From Enoplolaimus lenunculus (lineage: Eukaryota > Nematoda > Enoplea > Enoplida > Thoracostomopsidae), in the NCBI GenBank assembly GCA_030248215.1, contig JASANG010001761.1:1-64000 (forward strand): DNA of 64,000 bases, written 5' to 3'. A program made the translations under genes and the position numbers. The notes beneath the pieces are model-generated. The model did no database searches, was not told the DNA's origin, and saw only the letters and a program-made list of their open reading frames with translations. Shown here one piece after another: positions 13,701 to 25,680 of this stretch; within the stretch, counting starts at the first letter, position 1; the number at the start of each line of letters is the position of its first letter.

Positions 13701-15385
13701 AGCTATCCTAACTGTCACTACAATAATGGTCATTCAAGATAAAATAACTTGTTCTTAACCCTTTCTCACATGAATATTTTCTATTTCCCCTGAGACCTAC
13801 TTTTATGCTAGGATTCGAACTCCGGTGACTGGAGTGGGAGGCTTATACCATCACCACTCAGCTATAAGAGCTTGACGCTCAAGCCCGTGGGGGCTCTCAC
13901 GTCTTGCGGTGATTTAGTACTATGTATACGTGTTGCAATTGTTAAACACGGTGCGATATATATTATGTAACAACTCAATGTGAGAAGAGGTTTATATATT
14001 TATCTACACTTGTTTTTAAAGGCAATCCCTGATATGTTGGAATCTAACACTGGCCTTCGCATCCTTAACCTGGAATCGAATTTTCTCAGCGGTGAAATGC
14101 TTGCGAACATAGTACGCGCAACTTTAAAGAATCAAAAGATTGTTGAGTTACACGCGGAAAATCAGGTCAGTTTGGTGCAAAACGACTGATGTGTCCGAGG
14201 AAAACAGCAAATATTTGACTATATATTTTACATTTCAACGAAACGTTGACTGAACAAATCAACAAACAACAACAATAGTTCGACTGATTCGATTCACATT
14301 AGCTAACCCTATTAAGGCGTATTCTGTTTTAGCTATAAAAACAGTTTGGCCCCAATCCTTTAAATTTTAGTTAAACCAGCAACTTTCTTAAGTCATTTGC
14401 ATTAAAATATAGAATAAACTACGGCAGTGAGCATCTTGGATTGACAAATTTCGTAACACTTTCGTTCACTTATGCCCTGCAACGTTTGAAACAGTTTCAG
14501 TTTCAACCGCTGTACTTTGTTAATTTATAAAGAGAAACCGTTTTCATTTGGAACACAAATTATACAATGCACTATACATTTAATATGTCATGCGACCAGG
14601 AAATGATACCACAAATTAGAAACTACAATTTCAAGCTGGCAAAAATTGGTCTTTGTTCCTTCAAGATCAAGGGCTGATTGATATTCGGAATTATATATTT
14701 GCTCGCCCGATGTTTCTGTATAGACAAGAAAGCACTTCTTATAGGCGGCATCAGAATAATATTCTGGATTCTACAGGTGAAATAAGTTGTTGTACATGAG
14801 GTTAATAAACTCTTTTGAAATGCAATCCCATTGACGCAAGAACGATTTATTTCTAAGTCTTTCAAATACGGGCACAGCATCTAATCCCATAACGGATGGG
14901 CCCGTCAAATTCGACAATGAATCGTTTAAGAAGCCTAGCGAGCGAAAGCGTCGAAAAGAGAAGCTAATTTTTGCATTCAATGGTTTAATTTTACACGAAA
15001 CTTTAATTTTAGTGGGTTTTAAGGGTGCCTGCGGCACTCCAGTATTTTTCTAATGGTGTCAGTCTGACCGACACCTTGGAGACCTCGAAATCCTGGCTAT
15101 GCCCCTTCGCAATACACATAGCTGTCTTTTGAGTTATGGGAAGAGTTGACGTGAACTTTTGGTGCATAACTTTATAATGTATTGTAATTTTGCAAACTTT
15201 AGCGTCAAACGCAGCTTGGAAACCAAATTGAAATGGATATCATGCGATCAATTGAAGAAAATGACAACTTATTGAGGGTCGGAATCGCATTTAGTAGCAT
15301 GGAAGCCCGACATCGCGTATCAGAGGCATTGGAGAGAAACTACGAGCAACGTTTGTTTTTTTGCTTGTTTTATGCTAACACTTAA
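7784..15385 (+). CDS. tmod: Tropomodulin, eight coding exons, about 358 aa
   Basis: Tropomodulin caps actin filament pointed ends together with tropomyosin. The exons I read are 7784-7903, 8238-8397, 8831-8968, 10545-10637, 11571-11701, 13032-13139, 14022-14165 and 15203-15385; all junctions are GT..AG and the phases are mutually consistent. Residues 1-40 carry LAKLSPEELEELDNDFDPD, the N-terminal helix motif of the family. Exon 2 gives NSLLPPSQRGRDQ and SPTGPYSREKLI, matching the family's LLPAGLRQKDQ and TGPFKRE region. Exon 4 has ILGLHSMLSQTQYY, exon 5 PDEPPNDTDVEE and VNINNM, and exons 6-8 the leucine-rich repeats (LRILNLESNFLSG, LGNQIEMDI). The total is close to the 359 aa of human TMOD1. 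The C-terminus is uncertain: the last exon may stop at 15383-15385 or splice at a GTTTGT at 15351 into an unseen exon. Confidence 0.93.
9435..10369. repeat. CAGTG-ended element in tropomodulin intron 3 (possible DNA transposon)
   Basis: The left end CAGTGACGTAACGA with a run of G and the right end TCGGTACGCCACTG with a run of C form an imperfect inverted pair 935 bases apart. CAGTGGCGTA-type ends with nearby poly-G are common on invertebrate non-autonomous transposons. No coding sequence and no convincing target duplication were found. Confidence 0.45.
10638..11570. other. Tropomodulin intron 4
   Basis: No exon was found. A CAGTGGTGCGTCCAGAAA string at 11294 resembles the end of an invertebrate DNA transposon; the opposite end was not located. 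Confidence 0.35.
12255..12385 (+). repeat. MITE family M, right half (tropomodulin intron 5)
   Basis: This matches the right half of the element at 12492-12710: ACCAAGAGTGGA, GCAACAGGGTGCATTCTGTG, GAATGTACC, then TTTTTGGCC and a TTATTAAGAGGGG end. Confidence 0.55.
12492..12710 (+). mobile_element. MITE family M, complete (about 219 bp, long inverted ends)
   Basis: The left arm (CCTTCTCTAAACAAGGGTGG, then TCGGCCAAAAATGCAACGC and GGTACATTTT) is inverted at the right (GAATGTACCGG, GCGTTACATTTTTGGCCGG, then CTTATTTAGAGGGGG). The arms are about 55 bases each. Two partial relatives flank it, so this intron contains a cluster of one family. Confidence 0.65.
12805..12870 (+). repeat. MITE family M, left arm only
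   Basis: CCACCTCTAAATAAGGGAGG, then TCAGCCAAAAACCCAACGC and GGTGGTACATTTTG match the left arm of the complete copy at 12492. Confidence 0.5.
13759..13990 (-). mobile_element. TTAA-target (piggyBac-like) MITE F with internal tRNA-like promoter, copy 1
   Basis: The left end is TTAA followed by CCCTTTCTCACATG; the right end reads ATGTGAGAAGAGG followed by TTTA, a decayed TTAA. The interior on the minus strand has an A-box-like TAGCTGAGTGGTG and a B-box GAGTTCGAATCC. The element ends 31 bases before tropomodulin exon 7. The copy at 27071-27333 keeps both TTAA flanks. Confidence 0.65.
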
Positions 15386-17030
15386 GAATTGTGTCACAAA
15401 TACAAACCACTTTTCGTTTTGGAAAAACTGTTCATATTGATCCGAGAATTGTACTTTATACAAACGCCAAATAGCTTAGTTAATTGCGTTTAGCTACGCT
15501 TGCTATTTAACCAGGTACAAAAACCGTCTAGAAAGATTCCGCTTGAAACGCGAAAAGTATTTAAAATAGCGTTTTATTTTTGACATGATTGTTTAGGCTA
15601 CAGTGTAATAAATTAGTTCAAATACAAGTTGGACCTGGAACACCTTAGCGTGAAGCATATTCCGCAACAAAACCGGCGTATGGATGCTCACAATTAACAT
15701 TTAATTTGATTTTACGCTGATAGTATTTCAAATTCAGCGTGTAAAATAGCACTGAATTGGTTAAAATTATTATCAAGAACTCTAGTTCTGATTTGAATTT
15801 GCTTCTCTGCACAAAGTTTTGTCCACAATTCCAAACATAAAGACTGTAAAATAAAATCGCTTGGGCTTAACCATAATAAAATTGCTTGGGCTGAAGCATA
15901 GGTTCTAGGTTTACACTTAGCTTCATACTGTCAGGTTTAGGAAAGCAATAAACAGTAGGATGGAGTGGTGATATCTGGTGGTTGTAAAGAAACTGTTACA
16001 AATCCTGTGCTCTCACACAACCTGTAAATGGGTTTCTATGACTTACAAGCAATGTTGAAAATTTTCTAGGGAGCAACCTTCTTTCGAAGGAAAACGCGCC
16101 CTCTGCCTCCTCTAACTACGGATCCATAGCCACGACACCTATTCCACACGGGCGGTACTAGGAAATTTTAGGGGAAGTTCACAGGTTGGTATTCACAACA
16201 CATGATGTAGAAACCCGAATAGGCGGGGGTACTGGCATTTGTTGTGCCTCCCCAAAGCGATATGAATATGAGCGAACGTTTTAATGAGATATGAAGGGTG
16301 GTTCACGGCACTCAATTTACGCCCTGAATACGCCGCTGAACCCCACCATTTGAAACAAAAATTAGACACGTAATTGTACTTGAAAGCGCTGGTTATTGCC
16401 TTACTATAGCTTAATTTTCACATTTTTGTTTTCACGTTATATCGCATGACACTATTTATGGGTTTACATTTTAGTACGTCTCAAACGTATTGGTGCGTCA
16501 ACGCCATAGACGATTCAATTGCCCATCAAATATCAGTATGAAAACTGTACAGTAAAACAGGAGCCGGATTCTTATACTGTGGGTAGCATCTGTTTATAGT
16601 TTAATGATAGGTTTTGAACCATGCGAACACCAACGGTTTGCGGATCTCAAATTCGAACGCAAGCATAGCAAATTGAATGCAAAACTTGAACTTTATTTCG
16701 AACCTCACCATTCACTGGTTCCAAAGTTACAAGATCTATAAGCAATTGGTTTTAGGTGCTATACACATTTGAGAATGGGGTCACAGAATAAAATATTTAT
16801 TTGTTTCTAACCGTGCATGATTGATTCCTATTTTCTTGACATTCTTCTGCGCATTTTTCTATGTTTTCCAACAATCCACGAATGTTAGGCATAACGGTTG
16901 ATTTTGGAACAAATAAAAAGTGTTAAAATAGAAACGAGACCACTGCTTACAATCTAATATTTACTTTCTTTGAAAAAAGTACCAAGTAGTAATTTTTTGA
17001 GTAATCATGCTTCTAAAACTTACAAAAATG
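15386..17030. other. Intergenic downstream of tropomodulin
   Basis: No gene was recognised. A short imperfect duplication (AATCGCTTGGGCTTAACC and AATTGCTTGGGCTGAAGC) lies near 15855-15900, and the ACACATTTGAGAAT motif at about 16758. Confidence 0.4.
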
Positions 17031-17079
17031 AAGACAATCCAATTACCAACCAACAGGAACCATTGACAGGGTTTCTTTT

Positions 17080-17300
17080 TGGGCGTCTTTTCCTTATCGA
17101 CCGCAGTCGGCATGAGTCCAGAAATGGCGTAATTTCAAAAAATTTTGCATATTTTAGCTTCTTTTGACCTCCCCCGATCATTCTACACCCAAATTTGAAT
17201 TTTTAAAAAAATCGTTTTTAAAGTCCCCAAGGCTCGTAATTGAGCCCCAAACAAGATTTGTCGAAACGTTTAACAAGCTGTTTAAAATTTTTTGTAATTA
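17080..17300 (+). repeat. Fragment of dispersed repeat family R
   Basis: GCTTCTTTTGACCTCCCC, CCAAATTTGAATTTTT, then TTGTCGAAACG follow the same order as the 3' part of the larger copies at 36440-36560 and 51600-51710. Confidence 0.5.
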
Positions 17301-18039
17301 GACGATTGGTTAACCAGTTTGGCTTTGTTCGCTGACAACGATTTTGGTTGGCTCCAAGATAGTGATTTGACGAGATAACTCGTTAACCTATCGTCGTCAA
17401 TCATCTGATTGCGGAATATTTAACACCGATCTACTCAGCTCCACAAACTATACGGTCGAATGGAATATACTTTGTCTAACTTTTTGTCAAAAATATTTTT
17501 GAGTCCAAGAGAAGGACTTGAGACTCTAACAGTGGATTTTTTGAAAACTCAAATGTTGAATAATCACGGGAAGTCGTGAGAAGCTCAATAATTTGCAAAA
17601 TTTTTTAAAATCTGACCATTTTAGGCAAACTCAGCCTGAACTGTTGTATAACTAAAACGGACCCTTCATTTGCTTAATGCAGCATTTTTCCAAAGTAATC
17701 TTAGTTGAGTAACACGAATGTCAAACCTTGAACTCGCTATAAATTAATTTGATAAACCTATATTTTGCACAGAACTTTTCAACTAGGGATAAGATGAACA
17801 TAATGTGTAACCTAAAGTTCGTACTGTGTGTCGTGAAGTGCGGCGTACTGTTCTATTTGTGAATAAAACTTACGATTATGAGTATTCACTAGTGTTATGC
17901 ACCGGCCAGAGGAATTGGCTATTGTGACGTCATTTTAATATTTTTAATTATATTTAGATTTCGATTCTAAAACAGCTGAAATCTGACCTTTTGCCACTGT
18001 TACCAATATGGTCAATGTGAAGGGGCAATGTAAACAACA

Positions 18040-18200
18040 GGGGCGGAACAGTATTGTAAGCATATTCCTAAACCTAAGCCTAAACCTGAGCGTAAGAATG
18101 AGCATATTCTTAAGCCTAAGCCTAACCCTAAGCCTAAGACTATGCCTTAGCCAAGCAAAAAAATTAGTATGAAGCTTAACCTTACTCTTTTCTATTCCCA
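18040..18200 (+). repeat. Dispersed repeat P with CCTAAG hexamers (TTAGGC-like), copy 1
   Basis: The segment has GCATATTCCTAAACC, repeated CCTAAG hexamers, then AAGCAAAAAAATTAGTATG and CCTTACTCT. The same frame of motifs recurs at 20235-20370, 24070-24145, 42280-42365 and 57408-57510, and reversed at 28177-28215 and 54548-54640. Confidence 0.65.
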
Positions 18201-19014
18201 TAGAAAAACGTTGCGCCCCTGATCTTTACATGGGCCATGTTAAGATTGAATCAGTAGTTGAAACTACTTTGGTTGCAGTTGTATTCTAGACAGCTCATGG
18301 TGGGGTAAAGCGCTTCAGATATTTCGGGTCCCATTGCCTTTTAGACAAATATAGTGAAATCTTTCGCCGGAGTGTATATAAATATTTTTTGACAATAATA
18401 CATTTAATAGTATGTAAATCGAATTAATCATCTCGGATTTTCTCCCTTATTAGGAAGGAATTTGAAAAACAAAAAGTTTATTGTTAAATTCAATATAAAT
18501 GAAGTTAGATTAGATTTATGTTTTATTTGTTTGTGATAGCTACGAGTTATGTCTACAGTTTCAGAATGGGTAAAGGAGTCATTGCCGCATAATATCAGAA
18601 ACATATTCCTGAACTCCTTGCTACGCCTTTGTTTATTGTATATGACAAATTTATACATAAAGCATGGGTGTTTTGAACCCTGGTTTGTCTACGCTGGATT
18701 TCAGCTTGTTTTGTCCCAGGACAGCTTTACGGTCCTCAGCGCAACATGAGCCAATATTTTGACCATTGAACGTCTCGTCGTAATTGCATAAAGGGAGCGT
18801 GATCGGCAATATTTTGCATAGATGTTCTGGTAAATAAAACATTTAGAAACTATGCGGTAAACTGTCTTCTGTTACACCTTATGGAATAATACTGAACTTG
18901 TTTTCAATTAACGTATGGTTCACAACTAGGACGTTTCTTGTTGATCTACTGAGCCTAAAATGATTAGCATATCTTCTAGAAGCGTAAATATATATGCCAT
19001 AAAAATACTTGATA

Positions 19015-19115
19015 ATTTTTATATTTGTATATTGGTCGGCCGGTCAAAGGTTTTGTTGTCCACCGGCCGGCCGGCCAGTAGAAAAAGTTGTAATTCCACA
19101 ACAATACTATTGACC
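19015..19115. repeat. End fragment of repeat family A
   Basis: GGTCGGCCGGTCAAAGG, GGCCGGCCGGCCAGTAG and GTTGTAATTCCACAACAATA match the GGCCGGCC end of family A at 39430-39510. Confidence 0.55.
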
Positions 19116-19135
19116 CGTACATATTGGCGATACAG

Positions 19136-19460
19136 GTGCACGGTAAGTGCATGTATAGTTTAGATTGCGATACGTGTGCAGTGCACATATACTTGTATTA
19201 AAGTGGTTGCGATTGACTACATGGTGTAGTGGTAGCTTGTTTGACTCGAGTGCAAGAAGACCGAGGTTCGGTTCCCGGCGTTGTCCTTAACTTTGGGCGA
19301 AACTTCGAGCAAGGGTCGTGCAGGCCGTATAGTTCTAACATGAAGGTCGCACCAAGACTGACACAACAAGCAGCAATCCCACGGATTCGGGCAGTTAGAT
19401 TCGCCGTCCGGGACGACCGCCTGTAAAAAAGGATGTCATGTGCACGATAAGTGTATGCAG
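19136..19460 (+). repeat. tRNA-derived SINE, copy 1
   Basis: A tRNA-like head spans about 19212-19280 with an A-box-like CATGGTGTAGTGGTAGC and a B-box GAGGTTCGGTTCC. The stretch is bounded by the near-direct repeats GTGCACGGTAAGTGCATGTA (19136) and GTGCACGATAAGTGTATGCA (19439). The tRNA stems do not pair well, so it is not a functional tRNA. A related copy follows at 19990. Confidence 0.6.
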
Positions 19461-19989
19461 GCCCGGGACAGCCACCCTTATACCCCCGTTTGGGGATTCC
19501 ATCCCTAAAGGAACCCCACCCTAACCGGTTCAAACAAAAACCGCAAAAGTTATGAAATACGTCTGGCTTCAGGCTCGCTTCGCTCGCGAGTTTTTGACAT
19601 TATTCTACCTTTTCGTAATTTTTTAATTGATATAGACAGAACACAGGCCTTACAATAATCACCAGGTTGCTAATTGCCAACACATTTTCTCGCTTTCCAC
19701 ACTCGCCGGCTTATAATTTTACTTAAGATAATATAGCTCTCATGAAACGAAATAATCAAGAACGGTAATAAAGAAAGTTTTGAGTGATTGTGCCGAATGC
19801 TGTCTCCCCTAGTTGGAGCATACTTATGTAGATTGCGTATTACGTTTTATCTAAAGCGCTATTTTAAAGAAAAATGTTTTGGAAGGGAACGCGAGCTCTG
19901 ACGACCTCAGATGAAACAATGATAAATTCTGTATCCACCTCTACGCTGGAACCCACCCTGGAGTTTGGGGCCCCCATCCCTGACTGCTC

Positions 19990-20135
19990 CGGCACTAAGT
20001 GTCTGTAAAAAGCTTAGATTGCCATACATGTGTTAATATAACGGAATATGAAGTTGTTGCAATTGACCACATGATTAGTTTTAGCATGCTTGACACGAGT
20101 GCAAGCGGATAAAGGTTCGAGTCCTGTCGTGGTTT
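19990..20135 (+). repeat. tRNA-derived SINE, copy 2
   Basis: It shares GCTTAGATTGCCATACATGT, GTTGCAATTGACCACATG and the B-box AAAGGTTCGAGTCC with the copy at 19136-19460, but its A box is decayed (ATTAGTTTTAGC). Confidence 0.5.
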
Positions 20136-20234
20136 TTAAATAGCTGCCGTGAAATCCAACATCTATATTCTCACAGCTGTGACATTTCGATTATTTCGGA
20201 ACTAATTATACTAACTGACGCCAATGTTAATTTT

Positions 20235-20370
20235 AGGGCCGTAGTAGATTAAGCGCATTCCTAAGCCTAAGCCTAAGCCTATTAAGCGTTGTAAAAGCGT
20301 ATTCCTAAGCCTAAGCCAAAGCCTAAAAGCCTAAGCCTAAGCAAAAAATGTAGTCTACAATGTAAGCCTA
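20235..20370 (+). repeat. Dispersed repeat P with CCTAAG hexamers, copy 2
   Basis: This is the cleanest hexamer tract in the window: GCGCATTCCTAAGCC, several CCTAAG units, then AAGCAAAAAATGTAGTC and GCCTACTCTTT. Read on the other strand the unit is TTAGGC. Confidence 0.65.
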
Positions 20371-22385
20371 CTCTTTAACCGACACACCAGAAACCACAGC
20401 CCTGAAACTAACATGGGCCCTAACTGGTATGGCTGTTGCACACATTTGAGAATAGATGTAATAAAACGCCCACCTTGATATCTCTGATATACGCGTGGAT
20501 TAGGCATTTACTTAACAACAGTTAACGCTGCAAACTTTAGTTATAAATGAGTTTTTCATATTCCAAGTCGTCTTTAAAATGACTCCAAGATTTGTTTTAC
20601 GCGAAGGACAAAAGTTCTGGGAATGTTCATAAGAAACAAAATTATTTGCTCGCATTTTATAAAAAACAATGTCCAATTTTTTAAAATGATTATATTATAC
20701 GTCACTTTATCGGCTTCGAAAATCTTTCTCTAATGGCGAACAAAAATTTGATGCATTTCTTATTGTTTTATATGCACAGAAAAACATGAGCGTCGGCAGG
20801 TTTTATATATTTGCAAAGGAGTGCTAGTGCATTCCCTTTATTTTCTGCACAATTTTGTATATAGGAAGCAATACAGAGCAAAGAAAGTAAAAGGTTTGCT
20901 GCTATCGCAGCTTGTTTCAAAGTTTCTCTGTTAGAGAGCAAAGTAGCATAACCCTAGCGAATGCCGTCCCGTGCCAGTAAAGCAACCTACTACAGTTATG
21001 CAATTTTTGGTATTTTTAAAATGCACGCTTTGGCGTATTTAGTTTGATGCATGTAATTGTAGGCAGTTCATAGCAGGATCCGCCTTTGCCTAAGGCAAAA
21101 ATTAAATTTTGTATGTTTACTGTAGGTACTAACTATTTTCAGGGCCGTATGCCAACAGTGGGGGATACGGGATCCATTTTTTGGAAAAAATGACTTACAA
21201 GCTGCAATATACTGAAGTCAAAAAGATTTCTCGTTTGCTACGCTCGCTCGAGAAACCTTGCTATCCGCTCCAGAAATTAAATCGCGGCTACGCCACAGAC
21301 TAACATTTTGAGCAGATAATTTGCTATTTTGAGCATTGTGACGTTGTTGGATTGTTTTTAAGGTGCGTTAAAAACAAGAAAACATATGGAAACAGTTTTA
21401 CCATTTCAGCGATTGCGTTTGGTGTCTAGATTATTACGTTCATTAAGTCAGTAATGTTTCATCACTTCATTCATCAGTAGGTTAAGTTCTATTTTCCAAT
21501 TTCGTGCTTAGTTTTGTTTTATTGTATTAAAAGAAACGTTGTTTTGAAGCTAAATTCAAACTTGAATATTTCACGGCATATAACAGTAGATAGAATTATT
21601 TTATATTTTTATATAAAGCAGTGTTTTGATGAACTATCTATACACTTTTCCAGATTTTGTATGCAAAACCTCTGGATATATAGTTTTTTGCGTTCTTTTA
21701 GTAGCTTCAATACAATCAAAGTGTTGCTTACTGAACAAGGCACAATCGTAAATTATTCTTGCTTCTTAGCTTTTAAAAGCGGATATTGTAAAAGCTTTTC
21801 ACGGCTTGGAAGTGTTTGAAAATTTAACATATTAAAATTTTAACTGTAGCTATAAAAGTCTTCATCTTTTCTTTTAGCAAAATGAACACCTAAATATAGT
21901 TTATGGTGGGAATACAGTTTTAGGCTGCGTTTAATGAAATTAAATGGACTCGCAATTTACTTTCTGGCAATATTTCTCTTAAAATTGCACGGTTTATCAG
22001 TCTGTTTCAATTTTTTCATAAAAGAAAAGATTCGTTGCTTAAATTTAACCTTTGTTTTAAAGCTTTTTGATGTGAGATTATTCTGCGTGTGACGCACCCT
22101 AAAATTATACCAATATTTTACAGACTATAAGTTTACAGCAATGTTTTATTTCTTGAGACACGACTTTGTATAACGCCAATATTGCAACTGCACGGTACAG
22201 TAAATTATTTTGGCATTGAAACTATACTTAAACCATAAACAGTTTTGTACAAATATGCAAGCAGTAGTGTCTTTTTACGCATTGCGTTTAATGTTTAAAA
22301 GTTTAAACATTAAAATTTTGCAACGGTATTTCAAAAATGAATATTAAGATAATGAAAACATTTTTTTGATATAAGATTTTTCTTT
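20371..22385. other. Intergenic, nothing recognised
   Basis: No gene or complete element was found. A transposon-end-like GCGGCTACGCCACAGAC lies near 21285 with TCTCGTTTGCTACGCTCGC about 60 bases before it. An open frame at 21514-21819 has no recognisable domain. Confidence 0.35.
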
Positions 22386-22570
22386 TTATTGAAGCAGGGT
22401 AGTAAACTCATCGTTTTTACAGTTATGCTTAACTGCGAGAACAGAACGGCACAAATCTTCGGTAATGCTGTAAAATGCTTGCAAACTTTTTCTTCCAGTA
22501 CATTGTATTTGAATTTTATGAAGAAGCTTCAGGAATCTCAAATGGTTATTGCGGATTGTGTGTGTTATAC
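22386..22570 (-). CDS. Possible terminal exon of an unrecognised minus-strand gene
   Basis: On the minus strand a GTGTGCAG acceptor at about 22571 is followed by a continuous frame with protein-like composition (ITHTIRNNHLRFLKLLHKIQ, later FYSITEDLCRSVLAVKH) ending in TAA at 22386-22388. The stop codon itself is part of an AATAAA polyadenylation signal. I do not recognise the family and found no upstream exon, although an ATG-initial frame MAQDKLHVF begins near 22688. It could equally be a chance frame. Confidence 0.25.
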
Positions 22571-22689
22571 TGCACACGTATATGCAAAAAACGTCCACCA
22601 CCTTTGGAACAGAGCGCAAAACAAGACCATTCTAACAGCCTAGATTCTTTGACCACTATAAAAACGTGTAATTTGTCTTGAGCCATTAG

Positions 22690-24070
22690 TCGCAAATAAC
22701 ATCGACAAAAAGATAACTACCCATAGGTCACTGTTGTTTATGGGCTAAACATCGTGAACCATTTTCATCTCTGTATTTCAGGTAAGTAGCGCGAAAAATC
22801 CGCTAGTATTTCACGAGTTAGCAATGAATATACTTGAATACATTGGCGTAAACTTTTTTGGAAAAGCCAACAAATTTTAAGGTGTCTGCTGGGCTGCTGA
22901 AATTTTTTACATTATGAGCTTGAGTGTAAACATTACGTCTTAAAATGAGCTTGTGTCTGTCGTCTAAAAGTTGTCAATTGGTATCAACCTTTTAAAATTT
23001 TCTTGTCTCGCTGCTGTGCTTCGAACAGTATTTGAGAGACATATAGTTTTTCCGCGGTACTCTAATAAAGTATGAGCTTGAAACTAAATTCTTGTTTAAG
23101 CATAGGCTGACTTATAGCTTTATTCTTGCGTTATGCTAAGACTTAATTTTAAGGCTTACAAAATAGGAGCTATAACACGTATCTTTGTGGACCACTTGCT
23201 AAACCATATATCTTTAGAATTTGCAAATGGAAGGATAAAAACGCTTATTGCACAACGACAATGGTGCGCAGTGTAATCAAGTTTAAAGATACTTTTTGCA
23301 TATATGTGTCGTGTAACGTGCGATCAAACAATGTCAGATAGGTTATAAAATATCTTTTGATGCTTTAAAGTACAAGAATATTGGCGCAGGATTTAAAATT
23401 TAAAAGTACACGCTATACTAAAATGTACTTACGAGTCAGGTTTCAATTTTAGCGATAATTTTTTAAAATAATAACAATGCCACTATATAAATGTCGAAGT
23501 AACACAAGAGAGAGACACAACGTTTTTGCTCTGTCCCAGGTGTCACATCAAATTTGGTGCAATAAAAATACAAAACTGTATTCTGCGCATTTTACAACAG
23601 TTAAAACAGTTATTCAGCAAAAAAATAACTAAATGCTCTGTCATAAGAAGTGTCATGGGTGCCGAAAGTTATGCACCTGTGGGTGCAGCTGCACCTCCCT
23701 GGGTACACTGAAAGTTTTTTTACAAACGTTGACGTATAGGGTTAAAAATATGTTGCTTACTGATATACATTATCACATTTGTTTATGATTTGCTAAAAAC
23801 CTATTTGCACACACCCAGGTTCGAAGTTCTGGCTGCACCCATGAAACTTGTTGCACTTTTAATATTTTAATCGTGTAAAACTGTACTGTGTTCTTCATGT
23901 TTTTCAATTAACGCAGCATTTGCCAAAAAACAACTAACACTCCATTTACCTCTTTGGTGACCATATAATACACAAGGTTGATTTTATTTTCCAGATGCAT
24001 TGCATAGAAAACTAATTTACGATAGTTTAAGGCCAATGTTACTTTGAAGAATGTAACAGAATTGTTGTAA
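22690..24070. other. Intergenic, nothing recognised
   Basis: No supported feature was seen in this stretch. Confidence 0.35.
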
Positions 24071-24615
24071 ACTATATTCGTAAGCATAAAATGTCTCGGT
24101 AAGCCTAAATAAAAGTTAGTCTAAAGTTTTAGCTTACTCTATTAAAGGCCTGTGGAAAAACGGTATGCCCGTCAAAGTAAATGTGGGACCGCTTTTAAAA
24201 TGACTTTATTTCAAAATCCGAAGCAGTCCAGAAATGGGATTGTGCAAAAGAAATAAATTTATAAGAACTGTTCACCGTAACTTATATTTTTAAAACATAA
24301 ATTCTGGAGGTGCGTTCAGGTCAGCAACTACTCGAATAAGGGGTACTATCCACATACAAACATCTGTGGCCCTCTGGCTTTTGCTTCCCCTAATGACCAT
24401 TGCTTTTTGTGGTGTTGGCTTTTCTCGGTCAGATGAACCTGAAGAACTATTAAACTTTAACTTCAAAACTGGTGCTGCTTTGATTTTGTTAATCACTGTT
24501 CCCAGACCGCGGCCAATCAGCAACATCAAGAAAATTTGACGAGGGCCGGAACCGAGTAATGTGAACAGACCCTAAAATCGACCACAGCTGTAGTAAAGAG
24601 ATTTAATACAAAATT

Positions 24616-24876
24616 CACGGCGTAAACTGATAGTAAAAATAACGGAAACGGAAAACGGATATTGAAGTACAAAAATTTCAAACATGTTTTTTTAATTTAA
24701 ATTATATTTCAAACAATTGCAGCTTATGTAACGAAAATTACGAGATATGTACGTGATTTATAACTAATTTTGGACGCGAAAATAACATAATTTCTGTTAT
24801 TTCTATAACGGTAACGAAATCGGAAACAGACACAAATTTTTGCCAGAAACGGAAACGGATATCCAGTTACACTCTG
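24616..24876 (-). mobile_element. hAT-like family E copy, reversed
   Basis: Its left end (GGCGTAAACTGATAGTAAAA) and right end (GGATATCCAGTTACACTCTG) are the reversed ends of the element at 3749-4092, with GGAAACGG tracts inside. Flanking bases agree only weakly (5 of 8), so it is older. Confidence 0.6.
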
Positions 24877-25567
24877 CTAAAACTACATCTAGCTTCCCGC
24901 TAGTTTCGCTCGCGCGGTAAAGGTGAGTTTAGAAGATTTGACGATCGAATCACCCTTTGAAGCAACACAACTTATAAATTTTTCATCAGGACACATCAAC
25001 TTTACAATAGTGCCAAGCTTTCCACTCTTTTTGCTAGCAAATTCTTCAAAATTTAGCCTTTATTCTAACTCCTGGTTGCTTAGGCGCTCTCGAATTGAAT
25101 CCCGGTTAACTGCGTGTCATCAGCACTCGGTGATTTGCAACAATAAATGCGAAAACTTCAACTTACAAATTTGACTTCGAGCTTTTAAGCTAAACAAACA
25201 AAATAGTTCAAACCAGGGTGCAACAGGAGATGAAAAACAGCGGAGTCGGAGGTCAATAAAACTTACCGAAGCTTCAAACCGGGCCTATTTTCAGAATCGA
25301 GGACCAATATCGAGCAAACTATTTTCACACACTTATCAAACAAAACGGCTACAAACTGAAATGTATGTCAAATTTCATTTCAAACCAAAATACAACATGA
25401 ATGCACTTGAAACCTTTGTTTTATGATTTTTGCTGGGGTACAAAGAAATGTACAACTCTCTCAAATATATTAACTTCCAGAAACTATCTGTTTAGTGACA
25501 AGTCGACTAAAAGAACCGTGGGTCCTGGGGCAGCGAAGAGCTCAATCTTTTTGTAAACAACCACCTA

Positions 25568-25680
25568 CACTGCAAAAAATGGTGAGTCAAATTGACTGTC
25601 TCCGAAATAGGCTTTTCTTGACTACATAAACTGAGTCAACATTCTACTCCGCCAGAGTCAAATTGAGTACGGTTAAGGAA
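25568..25680 (+). repeat. One arm of hairpin MITE K
   Basis: CACTGCAAAAAATGGTGAGT, then CCGAAATAGGCTTTTC and CGCCAGAGTCAAATT match the left arm of the complete palindromic copy at 33013-33220. The opposite arm is absent here. Confidence 0.65.

Noticed and set aside
24290..24529. 79-codon minus-strand frame with mixed composition (GRGLGTVINKIKAAPVLKLK)
   Set aside because: The region has transposon-like words (GGTGCGTTCAGG) and both strands are open; no splice context or known domain, so not called a gene.
24923..25174. Open plus frame, with a minus-strand reading KKSGKLGTIVKLM
   Set aside because: Possibly a transposon remnant, but too short and diverged to assign.
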